The position numbers and the translations under genes were made by a program. 51,786 nt of DNA from GCA-2705995 sp965661625 (GTDB taxonomy: Bacteria > Bacteroidota > Bacteroidia > Flavobacteriales_G > Salibacteraceae): contig CBFIEM010000019.1 in assembly GCA_965661625.1 (NCBI GenBank), forward strand, positions 1-51,786, written 5' to 3'. Numbering within the stretch: the first letter of the stretch is position 1; each line of letters begins with the position of its first letter. The notes beneath the pieces were generated by a model. It saw only the letters and a program-made list of their open reading frames with translations, searched no databases and was not told where the DNA came from. Shown one piece after another: positions 43,371-51,735 of this stretch.

Positions 43371-44435
43371 TTAGTTGAAATTGAAATGAAGCCCTACAGA
43401 AAGGGTGTTGTATTCGGCAAACTGCATGTTGGAAGTAAGGGTGGCAAATTCACCTAAAAAAATGTTTAAGCCTAATCCTCCAGAAATGCGGCCATTTGAT
43501 GCCGATACGGTAACGGGATCTTCAACTTCAAAGGCTTCTTGAACAGTAGGGGGAGCGGGCGGAGGTAAAGTCTGCTCCTTTACTTCAAAGGAATACGTTC
43601 CATTTAAGCCAAACTTAGTTGTGGTGTTGTAGTACCCCAAACGCCCAACTATCCCTAAGAACTTCCAACGGTATGCAACATCTGTATGAATGAATAGGCT
43701 GTTATCGGTAAATCGCACTTCTTGATTTTCGCCATCTAAAAACTCACTTAAAGCATAGCCAAAATTGGTATGATGAAATGCAATTCCTCCGCTCATAGAA
43801 AGCGGCCCATCCTCTTCTAAGAAATAGTGGCCATATTCATGGCGGACGCCACCACCAATTTGGAAGTGGGTTAAATCACCCACTTTAATAAATGGGAACA
43901 TCCGCAAAGAGACTTCAAGGTTATGCGGTAAACCCATACTTGCCTGAACCGATGCGGAAGGGATGGCATCGAATGGGGTGGTGGTTCCAGAAAGCGCATC
44001 AAAGGCCTGTTCGTATGCAACAGGACCACTCAACGTACCTTCTACGCGATAAATCAATTGCTTTTCGGTGGTGCCTCCCAAAATAGTGGGAAGAAAAGGA
44101 TCGCTGGGGTCGGCCAACCTCAATTTATCTGAAAATGGTATTTCATTCACGTTGAACTGAAGGTCGCTCGATTTTAAAAATGATGTATTAGTTTGAAGAC
44201 CAATGGCAAATTGATAGGGTTTTAATAGCTCTCCCTGTGGCGCCCACCCAGTTACTTGAGCAGTTCCATATGCATCTATAATGGGGCCTATAAACGCGTT
44301 GGCATATAAGTTTGTATTGCGGACAAAGTCGCGCTCAATCTCATCGCTGTCAAAATCAATCAGCTGAGCGTTACTTGAGAAAAAGGCCAAAACGAGGATA
44401 AGTAAGGCCGAAAAGGACCGAATTAATTGTTCCAT
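43371..44435 (-). CDS. DUF6588-type outer membrane protein
   Basis: A 354-aa protein with signal peptide (FSALLILVLAFFSSNAQ). It is rich in alternating strands with many aromatic and glycine positions (IGLQTNTSFL, VRHEYGHYFL, VAYRWKFLGIVGRLGYY) and ends SVGLHFNFN, an aromatic terminal strand as in outer membrane beta-barrels. A Pro-rich insert (LPPPAPPTVQEAF) lies at about 293-305. It resembles the Bacteroidota DUF6588 family, which has no known function. It overlaps the upstream GT-C gene by 13 bases and stops two bases from the convergent aminopeptidase stop. Confidence 0.75.
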   Translation of the reverse strand: MEQLIRSFSALLILVLAFFSSNAQLIDFDSDEIERDFVRNTNLYANAFIGPIIDAYGTAQVTGWAPQGELLKPYQFAIGLQTNTSFLKSSDLQFNVNEIPFSDKLRLADPSDPFLPTILGGTTEKQLIYRVEGTLSGPVAYEQAFDALSGTTTPFDAIPSASVQASMGLPHNLEVSLRMFPFIKVGDLTHFQIGGGVRHEYGHYFLEEDGPLSMSGGIAFHHTNFGYALSEFLDGENQEVRFTDNSLFIHTDVAYRWKFLGIVGRLGYYNTTTKFGLNGTYSFEVKEQTLPPPAPPTVQEAFEVEDPVTVSASNGRISGGLGLNIFLGEFATLTSNMQFAEYNTLSVGLHFNFN

Positions 44436-45946
44436 GTATACGTTGTTTTTAAGTCGTTATCTAACAGGTATTGCGATCCTCGAATATGAAGCAAACGTCC
44501 GTTTGGTTCAGCCTTATACCACACTAATACAGCATAGGTTTTACCTTGGTAGTTGTAGGCACGCTTATTCAGGTCAATAATATCGCGATGAATTTCACCA
44601 TGCCTAATGTAACGTTGTACCACAACAGGTAAGGTGATTTCCCCTGGTTGACTTAACCAAACTAATGAATCTGCCGTGGCCAGAGTAAGGCCATTCCACG
44701 TATGTGTATGTGCCGGTTTTAGCGCGCTAATTTGGTTGTACATCTCACGGTTTTCTGATTCCGCTTCGATGTAGTAGGTTTCGTTAGGCCGAGGGTATGG
44801 TAGTTCAAATGCATTGCGTTCATAAGGCACCGTCCACAGGTTGTTGGTCGCTTGAAATGGGTTGAACGCGATGAGTTGAATTCCCATTTGCCAGAACAAA
44901 AGTGCCGCGATTGGAACAGAAACCCAAGTTGCTCTACGCGTTGAAACGGAACTAAAAAAAGCGCCTACAAGTTCAGCCATTCCCAGCACCACAACAGGCC
45001 AGAAAGGAATTAGCACGCGTTCTGTCGGAAGCGGTTTACCGGTTAAAAAAGCCATAAAGGCAATTACACTCATTATTAAAATGAGGTGAAGGGTTATGGG
45101 AAGTGGCTTTCCTTTCCAAAATTGCGCATAGCCATATGCGATGAGCACCAGCACGGCAATGAGGCTTCCTAGTGCGCCGGGTAAGGCGAGCCCAGTAAAT
45201 TGAGCGATATAATCGGTAATTACAGCTTCGCTAAAGCTGCTTTGATAGGCCCCAAATAGTGGCTTTCCTTCACCGGTTACCTTGAAGAAACCGATTACCC
45301 CCACTAAGAGCAAGATACCAATGGTAATCAGGTGCTTCCTTTTCCAAAACGGAAAAAACTGCCAGCTGGACAGGCTCATCCATACAAGCATTACAAGCAG
45401 CACAACGAGTGCAACAAAATTTGCGTAAAAGGCAGCAATTAAAAGGTAACATATAACGAGGTCGGATTGTGGGAGCTTATGTTCATCTTTCCAAATGAGG
45501 TAAGCCGCAAGAATAAGTGTTGCGCTCATGCCGTAACCCCGTGCCAATCCCATAAAATGAAAAATAAAGTAGTTCCCCACCAACAAACTGAAAACCAATA
45601 ACGAAGCCCGATACCGCTGAGAAGCAGCAATTGCCAAACCGAGGTAAAGCAGTGCTGCTATTAATGCTGGCAAGCGAATGGCAACAGGATTATACGGAAA
45701 ACCAACGGTTGTGAACACCATAAGCATAGAGTTCAATACGTGGTTATTGGCAATTCTGAATAGGAAAATTTTGTACGCGTCTTGCCACCTTCCCAAATTC
45801 AGGTAGGTATACGCTTCATCATAGGTAATTGGGAACAGCCATACCTGAATGATGAGGTACGCAAAAAGCGCAGTTGCAATAATTACTTGCAGCCAAAGCA
45901 TGGGCTTATTGGTGCAGCGGAAAATGCTATTGAGGTAATTTCGCAC
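44423..45946 (-). CDS. Polytopic GT-C-like membrane protein
   Basis: A 507-aa protein with roughly ten membrane segments in the first 370 residues and a soluble C-terminal part. The first loop reads FPITYDEAYTYLNLG with Asp43-Glu44, the acidic pair expected in GT-C transferases (ArnT/PMT-like). Further on is FIFHFMGLARGYGMSATLI. No closer family is recognised. Substrate, and whether it belongs to the polysaccharide locus 5 kb away, are unknown. An intrinsic terminator separates it from the upstream peroxidase gene. Confidence 0.72.
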   Translation of the reverse strand: MRNYLNSIFRCTNKPMLWLQVIIATALFAYLIIQVWLFPITYDEAYTYLNLGRWQDAYKIFLFRIANNHVLNSMLMVFTTVGFPYNPVAIRLPALIAALLYLGLAIAASQRYRASLLVFSLLVGNYFIFHFMGLARGYGMSATLILAAYLIWKDEHKLPQSDLVICYLLIAAFYANFVALVVLLVMLVWMSLSSWQFFPFWKRKHLITIGILLLVGVIGFFKVTGEGKPLFGAYQSSFSEAVITDYIAQFTGLALPGALGSLIAVLVLIAYGYAQFWKGKPLPITLHLILIMSVIAFMAFLTGKPLPTERVLIPFWPVVVLGMAELVGAFFSSVSTRRATWVSVPIAALLFWQMGIQLIAFNPFQATNNLWTVPYERNAFELPYPRPNETYYIEAESENREMYNQISALKPAHTHTWNGLTLATADSLVWLSQPGEITLPVVVQRYIRHGEIHRDIIDLNKRAYNYQGKTYAVLVWYKAEPNGRLLHIRGSQYLLDNDLKTTYTWNN

Positions 45947-45962
45947 TTTTCAAAAGTAGATG

Positions 45963-45993
45963 AAAAAAGGAGCTCCATAGCAGAACTCCTTTT
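45963..45993 (-). terminator. Intrinsic terminator of the peroxidase gene
   Basis: On the minus strand AAAAGGAGTTC (45993-45983) pairs with GAGCTCCTTTT (45975-45965), including one G-T pair, and continues into a T run (to 45963). It lies 25 bases after the peroxidase stop and 17 bases before the next start. Confidence 0.88.
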
Positions 45994-46017
45994 CTAATGG
46001 TGCTCGTTGTAAACGAT

Positions 46018-47397
46018 TTAATATTTAACCAGGCGCAATGTTACGGGTTCGTCGCTTTGGACCACTACGAGATAAGTGCCTGCCTTTAAAAAGCTTACGT
46101 CAATGTTCTTTTGAGGAGCTACCACGCCACTCCAAACCTTCTGTCCATCTATGGAGTAGATTAAAGCGGGTGCTAGATGATTTAAACCATCAAGTTGAAA
46201 ATAATGTTGAGCTGGATTGGGAAATAGCTTGAGGTCAACATCCTCGTTGAAAGCAAACTGCGTTGATGTAGGAGGTGTAATTGCGAGGTTACCATTCACA
46301 TCAAAAGGGTTTGAATATTCCTCAGCTGTATAAACGTAGGAGCCACTCAAAGTTTTCAGAAAAGCCAGCAAGTTATCTTTATCTGCCTGAGTTAGCTGTA
46401 AATCTTGACCTTGTCCTCCTGGTGCTAGGCGCTGGTCTAAATTTGTATTGGCCTGGTTGAGTGTAATTAAATTGTAATGTTCAATTACCTCTTCGAGGGT
46501 CTCCAAACTGCCATCATGCATGAAGGGGCCATTTTGTGTGCCATCGGGGGCAAACAATTCGCGCAATGAAGGTGAGCGTGTATTGGTAAGGTCAATACCG
46601 TTTGGATTGCCAGCAACACCAATAATGTTATTGTTAAGTGAATTGGGGTTTATTCCAAAATCACTAGCGCGGTGACATCCAGCGCATCCCGCCCCGCCCA
46701 TTGATAGTGGCCTCAAGAAAAGGCGTTTGCCAAGGTTCTCTTCGGCAGTGAAATTTGGAAAATTTTGACCCTGTCCATTTACCTGTGCACGTCCACTATC
46801 GTATTTGGTGTCAAAAGATTGGATGCTCCGGATAAACTGTGCCAGCGCCTCTTGCATGCGCTCTTCGGTAATTACAGTATCCCCAAAAGCAAGCTCCATA
46901 AGGGGTGGATAAAAAGAAGTTTCGGCAAGTTTATGAATGAGTGAATCCATATCTGGATCGCCATTGGTGCCACTAAACCCCATTTCAATATGGTCTTGAA
47001 TGGGCATGGTTGCCTGATCCTCTAACGTTGCAGCGCGCTCATCCCAGAAGAATTTCCGCTCATCTGAAAAACGAGCATTTACCAAACGCATACTATGTCG
47101 TCCAGTAAGTCCGCCATTTAACCCTACACTTTGTACCGCAGTATCGCCAAACGCAAAAGCCTGTTTATGACAGCTGGCACAAGCAATGGTGTTATTAGCC
47201 GAAAGTCGTTTGTCATAAAAAAGGACTCGGCCTAAGGTCGCCCCTTTATTGGTTATGGTGTTGGTTCCAGTATTATCAAGGGTGATGTAATTGGGGTGAA
47301 TTAGCCCTTCATAATCAAACAACTGGTTTAGGTCAATGGTAGACGCCATAGTGGCACATGCAATCAAGACCAAAAAAACGATGCGGGTATGTTTCAT
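46018..47397 (-). CDS. Di-haem cytochrome c peroxidase / MauG-like protein with T9SS type A tail
   Basis: A 459-aa exported protein. The signal peptide is MKHTRIVFLVLIACATMAS. The first haem motif is CASCH (Cys73, Cys76, His77), with RHSMRLVNARF and FWDERAATLEDQA typical of the CcpA/MauG family. The second haem motif is CAGCH (Cys238, Cys241, His242), and GPFMHDGSLETLEEVI is conserved near the C-terminal domain. Residues about 380-459 form a T9SS type A sorting domain (LKLFPNPAQHYFQLDG, FLKAGTYLVVV, ending VKY). The family reduces peroxide or performs protein oxidations in the periplasm. The tail predicts surface display or release here. Confidence 0.92.
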   Translation of the reverse strand: MKHTRIVFLVLIACATMASTIDLNQLFDYEGLIHPNYITLDNTGTNTITNKGATLGRVLFYDKRLSANNTIACASCHKQAFAFGDTAVQSVGLNGGLTGRHSMRLVNARFSDERKFFWDERAATLEDQATMPIQDHIEMGFSGTNGDPDMDSLIHKLAETSFYPPLMELAFGDTVITEERMQEALAQFIRSIQSFDTKYDSGRAQVNGQGQNFPNFTAEENLGKRLFLRPLSMGGAGCAGCHRASDFGINPNSLNNNIIGVAGNPNGIDLTNTRSPSLRELFAPDGTQNGPFMHDGSLETLEEVIEHYNLITLNQANTNLDQRLAPGGQGQDLQLTQADKDNLLAFLKTLSGSYVYTAEEYSNPFDVNGNLAITPPTSTQFAFNEDVDLKLFPNPAQHYFQLDGLNHLAPALIYSIDGQKVWSGVVAPQKNIDVSFLKAGTYLVVVQSDEPVTLRLVKY

Positions 47398-47648
47398 AAC
47401 ACGAGCATTTCACGGTGAGTTTTTGTAGTTGGTGTAATGGTAATTATTCCTGATATCGAATCAAGGGTGAGTAGTTTCAGCTAATTCTACCATGCCACAT
47501 GTTCATCACATCATCCAACCAAAAGTAATGAATGCATTTGTTTTTGAATGAACCAATTGAGCAAGGCGACCTAATTACGCTCGCCGTTATCCAGCTTGTG
47601 TTCTGAAGTAAAATGCTTCATTAAAACCATCTTCTATAGCGCGAGTTT
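47398..47648. other. Intergenic region with no recognised feature
   Basis: About 250 bases lie between the divergent peroxidase and pepE starts. I see a weak GAAG-TAAAAT-GCTTC inverted repeat near 47605 and no RNA gene, convincing open frame or strong promoter for the peroxidase gene. Confidence 0.5.
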
Positions 47649-47677
47649 TTGTGGACAAACCGATCTGTGTATCTTCG
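47649..47677 (+). promoter_or_regulatory. Putative promoter of pepE-elbB
   Basis: TTG at 47649-47651, an 18-base spacer and TATCTTCG at 47670-47677 (one mismatch to TAnnTTTG). Transcription would start near the ATG at 47682, implying an almost leaderless message and arguing against the upstream in-frame TTG start at 47649. Confidence 0.5.
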
Positions 47678-47681
47678 AAGT

Positions 47682-48404
47682 ATGTCTAAAAAATTGCTCA
47701 TCGTCAGTACATCCACCGTTCATGGCAGCCCCTATTTGGCTTACATGAAGCAATGCATTCAGTCCTTTTTTTCAGATGCCAATCAGATTCTCTTTATTCC
47801 CTACGCGAGGCCTGGTGGGATTTCGCATGATGGCTACACTGCAAAGGCTGCTTCGTTTTTTGAACAGCTCGGTAAATCGGTTCGCGGTATTCATACGTTC
47901 TCCAATCCAGCTGAGGCCCTTGACTGGGCAGATGGCGTTTTTACAGGTGGGGGAAATACGTTTGTGTTACTCAATCAATTGTATGAACAAGGGGTTTTTG
48001 AACCATTGCAAAAAGCTGTTAACAATGGATTGCCCTACATGGGAACCAGCGCGGGATCCAATATTACGGGATTAACAGTGTGTACTACTAACGATATGCC
48101 GATTGTTTATCCACCTACCTTTAACGCACTTGCATTTGTGCCTTTCAATTTGAATCCCCATTATTTAGATCCGGACCCCACGAGCACCCACATGGGTGAA
48201 ACACGTGAAACTCGAATTGGGGAATTTCACCATTACAACTCCCAACCTGTTATTGGCTTGCGCGAGGGATCAGCGCTGTTGTATTCAAACGGAAAGCTCA
48301 GCTTGTTGGGAGAGCATACTGCACGCATTTTTGAGCGCGACACTCCTCCTTACGAATTGGGTGACGATGCTGATTTTAATTTTTTAATGAAAAACAACGT
48401 ATGA
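47682..48404 (+). CDS. pepE: Peptidase E, alpha-aspartyl dipeptidase (S51)
   Basis: A 240-aa protein. It has LLIVSTSTVHGSPYLAYM, GVFTGGGNTFVLLNQLYE and YMGTSAGSNI with the nucleophilic Ser. MPIVYPPTFNALAFVPF is followed by LNPHYLDPDP, which carries the catalytic His region. The enzyme cleaves dipeptides with N-terminal Asp in the cytosol. The start is the ATG at 47682. The stop overlaps elbB by ATGA, so the two are coupled. Confidence 0.93.
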   Translation: MSKKLLIVSTSTVHGSPYLAYMKQCIQSFFSDANQILFIPYARPGGISHDGYTAKAASFFEQLGKSVRGIHTFSNPAEALDWADGVFTGGGNTFVLLNQLYEQGVFEPLQKAVNNGLPYMGTSAGSNITGLTVCTTNDMPIVYPPTFNALAFVPFNLNPHYLDPDPTSTHMGETRETRIGEFHHYNSQPVIGLREGSALLYSNGKLSLLGEHTARIFERDTPPYELGDDADFNFLMKNNV

Positions 48405-49084
48405 AGAGAATCGGGGTACTTTTTTCAGGTTCCGGTGTTTATGATGGAACAGAAATTCAGGAAGCAGTATTTACGCTATTAGCCATTGCTCAGCGCGGTT
48501 ACGAAGCCGTATGCATGGCACCAAATGTTGAACAACATCATGTGGTAAATCACCTTACTGGTGAGCCGATGGATGAAGTGCGTAATGTACTTGTAGAATC
48601 AGCACGCATCGCGCGAGGAGCAATCAAATCAATTGAAGAAGTTGATACAAAAGACCTTGATGCACTGGTTATTCCAGGTGGATTTGGAACAGCTAAAAAC
48701 CACACTAAGTGGGCGTTTGAGGGACCAGAAGGCTCAATAAACCAAGGAGTAGGGGAGTTGATTCGCGCTTGTGTAAATCAAAACATTCCACTGGTAGGGT
48801 TGTGTATGGGACCCACAACCATTGCAAAAGCACTGGAGGGAACATCAATTAAGCCATCGATTACAGTGGGATCTACCCAAGAACCTTCACCGTATGATAT
48901 TTCGGGAATAATGGCAGGAATGAATGCAACGGGAGCAGCAGCTACAGAAAAAACGTTACGCGACGTTGAAGTAGATGAGGCGCACCATATCATTACTGCT
49001 CCTTGTTACATGATGGAAGGAAATATTGCTGCCGTTCAAGAAAATATTCAAATGGCTTTTAAAGCCTTAGACAAGTGGCTGTAA
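48401..49084 (+). CDS. elbB: ElbB-type DJ-1/PfpI family protein (glyoxalase-like)
   Basis: A 227-aa protein of the DJ-1/PfpI fold. It has IGVLFSGSGVYDGTEIQEAV, MAPNVEQHHVVNHLTGE, LVIPGGFGTAKN and LVGLCMGPTTIAKAL with the elbow Cys. The combination matches ElbB/GlxIII-like proteins, linked to isoprenoid metabolism and reported to have glyoxalase activity. It is the second gene of the pepE unit, and a new promoter follows before the next operon. Confidence 0.93.
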   Translation: MKRIGVLFSGSGVYDGTEIQEAVFTLLAIAQRGYEAVCMAPNVEQHHVVNHLTGEPMDEVRNVLVESARIARGAIKSIEEVDTKDLDALVIPGGFGTAKNHTKWAFEGPEGSINQGVGELIRACVNQNIPLVGLCMGPTTIAKALEGTSIKPSITVGSTQEPSPYDISGIMAGMNATGAAATEKTLRDVEVDEAHHIITAPCYMMEGNIAAVQENIQMAFKALDKWL

Positions 49085-49110
49085 CACTTCTACATCGGGT
49101 TAAAAATCAA

Positions 49111-49118
49111 TACCTTTG
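49111..49118 (+). promoter_or_regulatory. -7 promoter element that decides the next start
   Basis: TACCTTTG matches the TAnnTTTG consensus exactly. No TTG lies at the ideal distance. Transcription from it would begin at about 49124-49126, so the ATG at 49124 would be at or before the message start and the in-frame ATG at 49142 is the more likely start. Confidence 0.55.
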
Positions 49119-49141
49119 CCGCCATGTTTAATGAAGAACGT

Positions 49142-49543
49142 ATGACAATCGCGGTGGACTTTGATGGAACCATCGTTGAAGACGCATACCCAGCTATCGG
49201 TAAGCCAAAACTGTTTGCTTTTGAAACGTTAAAAGCGATTCAAGCAAAGCGGCATAATTTGATATTGTGGACGTACAGAAGTGGTTCCCGATTAGAGGAG
49301 GCTGTGGACTTTTGTAAAGCAAATGGGATTGAATTTTACGCAGTAAACAAGAGTTACCCTGAAGAGGAGTTCGACGGAAAAATGTCGCGTAAAATCAATG
49401 CCGATGTGTTCATTGATGACCGCAATGTTGGGGGGTTCTTAGGATGGGGAGAAATTTACCAATTGCTTTTCCCCGAGGAGTCACCAGAAGCACTCATGAA
49501 GCGCAAAAAGAAAAAGGGAATCTTTTCCATTTTTAGCAAATGA
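49142..49543 (+). CDS. Small HAD-like hydrolase of the BT_0820 type
   Basis: A 133-aa protein. It opens MTIAVDFDGTIVED with the HAD nucleophile motif DFDGT. ILWTYRSGSRLEEAVDFC gives motif II, and INADVFIDDRNVGG gives the DD motif IV. It resembles short Bacteroidota phosphatase-like proteins such as Bacteroides BT_0820; the substrate is unknown. The C-terminus is Lys-rich (MKRKKKKGIF). A start at 49124 adds six residues (see the promoter note). It overlaps map by ATGA. Confidence 0.83.
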   Translation: MTIAVDFDGTIVEDAYPAIGKPKLFAFETLKAIQAKRHNLILWTYRSGSRLEEAVDFCKANGIEFYAVNKSYPEEEFDGKMSRKINADVFIDDRNVGGFLGWGEIYQLLFPEESPEALMKRKKKKGIFSIFSK

Positions 49544-50331
49544 TAAAGTATAAAACACCGGAAGAAATTGAGTTAATGCGAGGTGCTGCGCAGGTGGTCT
49601 CACGCACGTTGGGCATTGTAGCTGAGCACATTGAGCCAGGAGTAACAACCCTGCAGTTAGATAAAATCGCCGAAGAATACATTCGCGATCAAGGAGCTAC
49701 TCCAGGGTTCCTAGGACTTTACGATTTCCCAAACACCCTTTGCATGAGCCCAAATGCAGAAGTAGTACATGGAATACCAAACAAGAAGCCCCTTGAAAAT
49801 GGCGATATTATTTCGGTTGATTGTGGTGCTATTTTAAACGGGTTTTATGGCGATCACGCATACACATTTGGTGTAGGGGAAATTGACCCTGAAATTCAAA
49901 AATTACTGGATGTAACCTTGGAATCGCTCTACTTAGGTATTGAGCAGTGCGTATCTGGCAACCGCATTGGTGATATCGGTTTTGCTATTCAGCAACACGC
50001 CGAGAAGCATGGCTATGGCGTTGTACGTGAACTCGTTGGTCATGGTTTAGGAAGGGAGATGCACGAGGATCCGCAAGTTCCCAATTACGGTAAAAGAGGT
50101 CGAGGTAAAAAACTACAAGAAGGACTCGTAATTGCCATTGAACCAATGATTAATATGGGTACCCACCGCATTGTTCAACTCGATGATGGGTGGTCAATAC
50201 TTACGCGCGACAAAAAGCCGTCAGCTCACTTTGAACACGATGTAGCTATTGTTAATGGGAAACCAGATGTGCTAAGTACCTTTAGTTACATCGAAGAAGC
50301 TCTGGAGAAAAAAGCCGCGAAACATGCCTAA
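49540..50331 (+). CDS. map: Methionine aminopeptidase type I
   Basis: A 263-aa protein. It has GVTTLQLDKIAEEYI, VVHGIPNKKPLENGDIISVDCG and GFYGDHAYTFGVG (the two Asp ligands). GHGLGREMHEDPQVPNYG gives the His ligand and VIAIEPMINMG a Glu ligand. It removes the initiator Met from new proteins using two metal ions. No N-terminal zinc-finger extension is present. It is in a tightly overlapped operon: ATGA with the gene before and 8 bases with queD after. Confidence 0.96.
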   Translation: MIKYKTPEEIELMRGAAQVVSRTLGIVAEHIEPGVTTLQLDKIAEEYIRDQGATPGFLGLYDFPNTLCMSPNAEVVHGIPNKKPLENGDIISVDCGAILNGFYGDHAYTFGVGEIDPEIQKLLDVTLESLYLGIEQCVSGNRIGDIGFAIQQHAEKHGYGVVRELVGHGLGREMHEDPQVPNYGKRGRGKKLQEGLVIAIEPMINMGTHRIVQLDDGWSILTRDKKPSAHFEHDVAIVNGKPDVLSTFSYIEEALEKKAAKHA

Positions 50332-50776
50332 TATTCGTATCACAAAAGCCTTTGATTGGGAAATGGCTCATGCCCTCGATCATCACGATGGGAAATGCCA
50401 TAATATCCATGGTCATACGTACAGTTTAGAGGTGACATTTTTTGGTGAGCCTATTGACGAAGTTGGAAGCCCTAAAGATGGTATGGTTATCGACTTTGCA
50501 GATTTAAAGCGCATTGTGAAAACCCATATTGTAAATGTGTTTGATCATGCACTTGTTCTTCGCGATAATTCGCGATTCTTGGGAAAGCTCACTACTGCAG
50601 ATAATGAGCGGTTAGTAATTGTTCCTTACCAGCCTACATGCGAAAATATGCTGATCCAGATGGTTGATATTATCCGAGAGCATATGAGTGATTTCCCTGC
50701 GGTAACCCTTCACTCAGCTATGTTACGTGAAACAAAAACCTCATACGCCACCTGGTACGCATCTGAAAACCCATGA
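50324..50776 (+). CDS. queD: 6-carboxytetrahydropterin synthase (QueD) family
   Basis: A 150-aa protein of the PTPS/QueD T-fold. FDWEMAHAL has His16, and KCHNIHGHTYSLEV has Cys25 plus His29 and His31, giving the three zinc-binding His and the catalytic Cys. VIDFADLKRIV, VFDHALVL and LRETKTSYATW complete the family pattern. QueD makes 6-carboxytetrahydropterin for queuosine synthesis. No other queuosine gene lies in the window. It overlaps map (8 bases) and lpxH (ATGA). Confidence 0.92.
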   Translation: MPNIRITKAFDWEMAHALDHHDGKCHNIHGHTYSLEVTFFGEPIDEVGSPKDGMVIDFADLKRIVKTHIVNVFDHALVLRDNSRFLGKLTTADNERLVIVPYQPTCENMLIQMVDIIREHMSDFPAVTLHSAMLRETKTSYATWYASENP

Positions 50777-51546
50777 AGCTGGAGCCCAATAAGAAAATTT
50801 ACTTCGCCTCAGATCAACACCTAGGCGCACCCAATCGGGAGGCTAGCTTAATTCGCGAACGCCATTTTATTGCATGGCTGGAGCAAGTGAAGCACGATGC
50901 AGCGGAAATTTATTTGTTGGGCGACCTATTCGATTTTTGGTTTGAGTATAAAACAGCTGTTCCAAAAGGTTACGTGCGCGTACTGGGAAAAATCGCAGAG
51001 CTTGTGGACAGCGGAATTCCCATACACCTCTTTACAGGTAATCACGACATGTGGATGTTCGACTACCTGCCAGAAGAGTTAGGAGTAACCCTTTATCGCG
51101 ACCCTATCGAACGCGAATACAATGGAAAGTCATTCTTAATCGGTCATGGCGATGGACTCGGTCCGGGAGATCACGGGTATAAATTCATCAAGCAGGTTTT
51201 CCGTAACAAACTGTGTCAGTGGCTTTTCGCACGTTTACATCCCAATTTTGGCATCGGACTGGCAAACTATTTTAGCTCCCGCAGCCGCATTGCTAACGGC
51301 GATTCCGACAAACAATTTTTGGGAGAAGAGAACGAATGGCTCGCCATTTATGCCAAAGAGCAATTGGCCAAAAAACACATTGATTTTTTCCTTTTTGGAC
51401 ACCGTCATTTACCACTGGATCTCAATGTAGGCAAAGGAAGCAGGTACATCAACTTAGGCGAATGGGTTACGGACTTTACCTATGCCGTTTTCGATGGTGC
51501 CGAACTCGAATTGAAGGAATTTGGTAAGCCTACCAAGCAGGCGTAA
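50773..51546 (+). CDS. lpxH: UDP-2,3-diacylglucosamine diphosphatase (LpxH)
   Basis: A 257-aa calcineurin-like metallophosphoesterase. ASDQHLG, LLGDLFDFWFEY, FTGNHDMWMFDYLP, IGHGDGLGPGD and FGHRHLPLDL give the dinuclear metal ligands, and the order and length match LpxH. It hydrolyses UDP-2,3-diacylglucosamine to lipid X in lipid A synthesis at the inner membrane, which fits a Gram-negative host. It is the last gene of the overlapped operon from 49142. I see no clear terminator before the repeat element. Confidence 0.9.
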   Translation: MKLEPNKKIYFASDQHLGAPNREASLIRERHFIAWLEQVKHDAAEIYLLGDLFDFWFEYKTAVPKGYVRVLGKIAELVDSGIPIHLFTGNHDMWMFDYLPEELGVTLYRDPIEREYNGKSFLIGHGDGLGPGDHGYKFIKQVFRNKLCQWLFARLHPNFGIGLANYFSSRSRIANGDSDKQFLGEENEWLAIYAKEQLAKKHIDFFLFGHRHLPLDLNVGKGSRYINLGEWVTDFTYAVFDGAELELKEFGKPTKQA

Positions 51547-51566
51547 TTAACCATGCTGTTTCAATA

Positions 51567-51653
51567 GGGCGCCTTCCACGCCTCGCGCTTGCCAGCGCCG
51601 TGTAACCGGGCTTTACGCACTACGCGGTAGTTTGCTTCAATCCCTGGCGCAAG
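51567..51653 (-). repeat. GC-rich non-coding intergenic element, right copy
   Basis: A GC-rich stretch after lpxH, read on the minus strand as GCGCCAGGGATTGAAGC, ACTACCGCGTAGTGCG, AGCCCG and CGAGGCGTGGAAGGCGCC. The block order matches the element at 117-241 on the plus strand, though this copy is shorter. The internal ACTACGCGGTAGT is itself a near-palindrome (51620-51631). No protein-coding signal is seen. Confidence 0.55.
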
Positions 51654-51667
51654 AATAGTGCACGTTT

Positions 51668-51697
51668 CCCTAAAACCTAAACCCTAAACCCTAAACC
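51668..51697 (+). repeat. Short CCCTAAA tandem repeat
   Basis: Four imperfect heptamers (CCCTAAA, ACCTAAA, CCCTAAA, CCCTAAA) lie between the GC-rich element and the terminal direct repeat. It resembles a plant-type telomere unit only by chance composition. It is too short to be a telomere. Confidence 0.8.
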
Positions 51698-51735
51698 AAA
51701 GCACTCACTCAACAAGCCAGTACGGGATGAAGGAT

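Noticed and set aside
47649..47681. An upstream TTG start for pepE adding 11 residues
   Set aside because: The TTG is part of a likely -33 promoter element, and homologous proteins begin with the strand that follows the ATG at 47682.
51668..51697. A true telomere of a linear replicon
   Set aside because: Only four imperfect heptamers, internal to the contig end, with ordinary sequence after them. Nothing else indicates a linear molecule.
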